The notes beneath the pieces are model-generated. The model did not search any database and was not told the origin of the DNA. It worked only from the letters and a program-made list of their open reading frames with translations. Positions 61,297 to 64,000 of a stretch of DNA of 64,000 nt are shown in pieces; position 1 is the stretch's first letter; each line of letters begins with the position of its first letter. A program made the position numbers and the translations under genes. The stretch is from Oscillatoria sp. SIO1A7. GTDB lineage: Bacteria > Cyanobacteriota > Cyanobacteriia > Cyanobacteriales > Laspinemataceae. The DNA is taken from positions 1 through 64,000 of the forward strand of contig JAAHFN010000004.1 of assembly GCA_010672965.1 (NCBI GenBank), in the 5' to 3' direction.

Positions 61297-62824
61297 TGTC
61301 AGCCTCCTTCTTGGCCTTGTTGGGTCGCAACTCTTTAGCTAGCATTACAAACTCTAATATTGTTTGCCTCCCGTTGGGTAAAATAAACCAAAACAATATA
61401 TAGAATACACCATATAAGAGCGCGTCTAAGAGTAGTAATGCTGCTGTATTTCTGTAGCCGACAAACAGGCTATTGCTTGCAAACAATGTTCCCCCGGCTA
61501 GAGCAGAGGCTAGAGCGGGTCTCCATACAACTGCCATCAGGTCCCCAACTTGCAACGGCGAAATCTTGAAACAGTAAACGATGCCCGGGTAACGCAGGCC
61601 GCATATAGTAATGCTCGCTGCTGCTGCTATGCCAATGGTGCCCCACTGAATGCCGATTAAGAAACCAAGTGCCGTTACCGATGATGTTACCATTGCCCAT
61701 CGCAACTGACGGTCTGCTGTACCCATAGAATTGTACACCCACCCAGTTGCCACATTAAACGTTCCGATGAAAGCCGCCGGAGCCAGCACCCTGAAAATCA
61801 AAATAGCCTCTGTCCATTGTTCTCCCAGCATAGTCAGCACCAGCTTATCGGCTGCCACGAACATAAAAACAACCAATGGCATACCCAAACTAACGATCGC
61901 GCCAATACCCTTTTTGTAATAGGAGCGGTACTTTTCTGGTTCTGCCTGTAGGCGGCTTAGGGCAGGAATGGCCACCTTTCCCACCGGCGTGTTTATTTGA
62001 CCCAAGGGCATTAACAGTAATTGGTAAGCCTTAGCGTAAACCCCTAGTTGCGCTGGTCCCAAGTACAACCCTATTAATACATTATCAAGGCTTCGGATCG
62101 AGTAATTCAGAATGCTAACACCTGTGAGGTTCCCTCCGAAGGCTAGCATATTGCCCGTGCCCGAGTAACGCTTTGGCAGCCCCGGTCGCCAGCCACACAT
62201 TACCCAAGCTCCTACCATATTTGCAAAAGAGAGAGCTATTTGCAGACCTACCAGCGCCCAATAGCCAGTCCCTAGCAACCCCAAGATGACACCTGTGGTT
62301 ATGGCAACCAACTGGGAAGTAATCTCTATGGCGGCCAGGGTTGCAAAGCGCATCTGCCTCCTTAGCAGGGCTTCGTGTTGGACTGTCAGACCGCCAAATA
62401 CAAACCCCGACGCTAAAACAATGGTAATCCAAGTCAAACGCGGCTCGTTGTAAAACCAAGCCACAACTGGTGCTAGTGCTGCGGTCAATAGCACGATAGT
62501 AATGCTGAAGACCACGTTTACCCAAAACAGATTGCTGACCTGACTCTGCGTTACCTCTGCTCTTTGCACTGTCGCGGTTGACAAACCCAGATCTTTAAAC
62601 AACGATATCAAACCAATAAAGACAGCGACCATGCCTATTAGTCCGTAGTCTTCGGGAGTCAGGAGGCGGGCTAGCACGGCAGTCGAGCCCAGTTGGAAGA
62701 CGAACTTCCAGATCTGGGCGGCCATTGTAATGGCGCCACCACGAACCGAACGACCCCGGAGGTCGGCATTCAGGCTATCGGTTCGCAAATACTGCTCGGG
62801 ATCTGAATTTGGAGGATTTGACAA
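61286..62824 (-). CDS. Polysaccharide flippase (Wzx-like, MOP superfamily)
   Basis: A 512-residue membrane protein with about 12-14 helices. N-terminal GGAITMAAQIWKFVFQLGSTAVLARLLTPEDYGLIGMVAVFIG and RRQMRFATLAAIEITSQLVAITTGVILGLLGTGYWALVGLQI are characteristic of the WzxC/colanic acid exporter group; NYSIRSLDNVLIGLYLGPAQLGVYAKAYQLLLMPLGQI fits as well. It moves the undecaprenyl-linked repeat unit across the cytoplasmic membrane. First gene on the minus strand of the cluster, divergent from the export gene at 63267. Confidence 0.94.
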   Translation of the reverse strand: MSNPPNSDPEQYLRTDSLNADLRGRSVRGGAITMAAQIWKFVFQLGSTAVLARLLTPEDYGLIGMVAVFIGLISLFKDLGLSTATVQRAEVTQSQVSNLFWVNVVFSITIVLLTAALAPVVAWFYNEPRLTWITIVLASGFVFGGLTVQHEALLRRQMRFATLAAIEITSQLVAITTGVILGLLGTGYWALVGLQIALSFANMVGAWVMCGWRPGLPKRYSGTGNMLAFGGNLTGVSILNYSIRSLDNVLIGLYLGPAQLGVYAKAYQLLLMPLGQINTPVGKVAIPALSRLQAEPEKYRSYYKKGIGAIVSLGMPLVVFMFVAADKLVLTMLGEQWTEAILIFRVLAPAAFIGTFNVATGWVYNSMGTADRQLRWAMVTSSVTALGFLIGIQWGTIGIAAAASITICGLRYPGIVYCFKISPLQVGDLMAVVWRPALASALAGGTLFASNSLFVGYRNTAALLLLDALLYGVFYILFWFILPNGRQTILEFVMLAKELRPNKAKKEADNGN

Positions 62825-63266
62825 TTGGACACCTATCCCAGCTTGCGATCGACAATTTAATTATTGCTCAAAAAATTGCTAGTGTGGGGTTAACCCCATC
62901 AATACCAGCCGCATCTAGCAAGGCCCATTTAAATTATGGAAGTAAACGAACGCTCGGGGGTTCGATTGCGATTGGCAAATTTAGAGGATGCCTCGATCGA
63001 ATCTAATAATATATAATAGAACAGACAGCATCCAGGGTAGTTGGCAGGCAGAATTGAGTGCCACTACTATTAAACTTATCATGCTATCTCCTCAAGGACG
63101 ATTCGCTCTCCCATATCTGATTCGGGTTCCCGGGTCTGTGCGACTGGACGCGCCCTCGCAACCGTGGCAACAACCTCTGCTAAGGGTTGCTGCCCATTGG
63201 CATTTCGGGATTGAGCGCCTCCAAGCTAACTTACAAAAAATGCCTCTATAGAGCTTTACAAGTTAT
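62825..63266. other. Divergent promoter region of the EPS cluster
   Basis: A 440-bp spacer between the divergent flippase and export genes. It must hold promoters for both directions. ATAATATATAATAGAACAGA near 63005 is AT-rich and promoter-like for the plus strand. Open frames here (for example 62988-63251) lack domain features and are not called. Confidence 0.5.
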
Positions 63267-64000
63267 ATGTCACCTCTAGATCCCACAAAAATCGCCAAAC
63301 CCCTTGCCGGTCTGGCTCTGGGTTCTTTCATTGCTCTGGCTTTGCCGTTGCCCTGGACCAATAAATATTTGTGGGCCCAAACACCTGCCCCAGACATACC
63401 AAACCCCAGCGGAGCGCCAATAGAAAATTACAGAATTAGACCGGGGGATAATATTCGCATCGATAACTTAGAGGGGAGGGAATTCAGTGGCGATTACCTA
63501 GTGCCGCCCGATGGCAGCTTATCCCTGCCCATGATTGGCAGCGTATCCGTGGTAGGGCTAACCATGCAGGAGGCAGCCGAGGTTATTGCCGCTAAATACC
63601 GTCGCTTCTTCAAATATCCCCAAGTTGGGGTCAGTTTGCTCAGGATTAGTCCGCTCAATATTACCATCGCCGGAGAGGTAATTAGTCCAGGTCCCCACAT
63701 CATACTCCTGCAAAACCTCAGAGAACATGCAGGAATAGAATTGCCAACGGTGACCCAAGCTCTGGAGCAATTTGGGGGAATTACTCTAGCGGGGGATCTC
63801 AGTCGCGTGCAGGTGCGCCGAAGGGAAAGCAATGGTGAGGAGCGGATCGTAGTCCTCGACCTATGGGAATTTGCGCGCACGGGAAATCCGCGTCAAAACA
63901 TCCCTTTGCAAGATGGAGATACAATCTTCGTACCTAAGACAGATGAAGTTAACTTGGCACAAATACGCCAATTGGCAGCGGTTAGCTTTGCTACAGATCT
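63267..64000 (+). CDS. Polysaccharide export protein (Wza-like), truncated by window
   Basis: The first 244 codons of an outer-membrane polysaccharide export protein; the gene continues past the window. A signal peptide is seen (PLAGLALGSFIALALPLPW, cleavage after WAQ). The Poly_export domain follows: NYRIRPGDNIRIDNL, YLVPPDGSLSLPMIGSVSVVGLTMQEAAEVIAAKYRRFF, then SLBB-type NITIAGEVISPGPHI and LQDGDTIFVPKTDEVNL. No lipobox Cys is visible, as is common in cyanobacteria. Exports the polymer made by the cluster. Confidence 0.93.
   Translation, partial: MSPLDPTKIAKPLAGLALGSFIALALPLPWTNKYLWAQTPAPDIPNPSGAPIENYRIRPGDNIRIDNLEGREFSGDYLVPPDGSLSLPMIGSVSVVGLTMQEAAEVIAAKYRRFFKYPQVGVSLLRISPLNITIAGEVISPGPHIILLQNLREHAGIELPTVTQALEQFGGITLAGDLSRVQVRRRESNGEERIVVLDLWEFARTGNPRQNIPLQDGDTIFVPKTDEVNLAQIRQLAAVSFATD

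Noticed and set aside
62988-63251. An 87-codon frame before the export gene
   Set aside because: No domain; starts within AT-rich promoter-like DNA.
1-64000. CRISPR array
   Set aside because: All repeats seen are tandem heptamers, 9- to 54-bp coding repeats or dispersed palindromes; none shows regular 30-40 bp repeat-spacer structure, and no cas gene is present.

Overview
This is a cyanobacterial chromosome segment. Marker genes are cyanophycin synthetase and cyanophycinase (cphA, cphB), phycocyanobilin:ferredoxin oxidoreductase (pcyA), NDH-1 subunit M (ndhM), DUF2996 and DUF1517 proteins. The HIP1 octamer GCGATCGC and heptameric short repeats of the CCCAATG type are frequent. The repeat-rich, MITE-rich style and large exopolysaccharide (EPS) island suggest a filamentous, Oscillatoria-like lineage. 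That is inference; the genus cannot be fixed from this sequence.

Layout. (1) 1-12.5 kb is an accessory zone: three Uma2-fold genes, several intact or broken toxin-antitoxin (TA) pairs, a complete type I restriction-modification operon (hsdM-hsdS-hsdR, minus strand) and many small palindromic mobile elements. (2) 12.7-20.1 kb is mostly housekeeping: DUF2996, a lipoprotein, a zinc-ribbon PP2C phosphatase, ndhM, leuD and a membrane protein. (3) 20.2-26.9 kb looks like a conflict or defence island: an NB-ARC (STAND) protein divergent from two small proteins, a hepT relic, and a tight three-gene operon of HEPN protein, ParA-like ATPase with a KGGVGR motif, and second P-loop ATPase. (4) 27-37.5 kb holds acyP, pcyA, cphA, cphB, trmD and DUF928 and DUF1517 proteins. 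(5) 37.9-64 kb is a large EPS cluster, nearly all on the minus strand: WecG/TagA-type transferase, two SDR epimerases, six intact GT4-type glycosyltransferases (one assigned by fold and context), one GT2, five methyltransferases, polysaccharide deacetylase, two sulfotransferases, Wzy-like polymerase and Wzx-like flippase. A divergent Wza-type export gene runs off the right edge. Two sulfotransferases suggest a sulfated polymer made by a Wzx/Wzy-type route.

The strongest direct observation is a set of MITE-like elements duplicating TTA/TAA on insertion. Two have split genes so cleanly that deleting the element plus one target copy restores the reading frame (a PIN toxin at 2560 and an Uma2 gene at 11589); a third sits on a stop codon. 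The best candidate for an undescribed system is the three-gene operon at 23501-26856, with its STAND neighbour. No tRNA, rRNA or CRISPR array was recognised by eye. No database search was possible, so family names rest on motif recognition.
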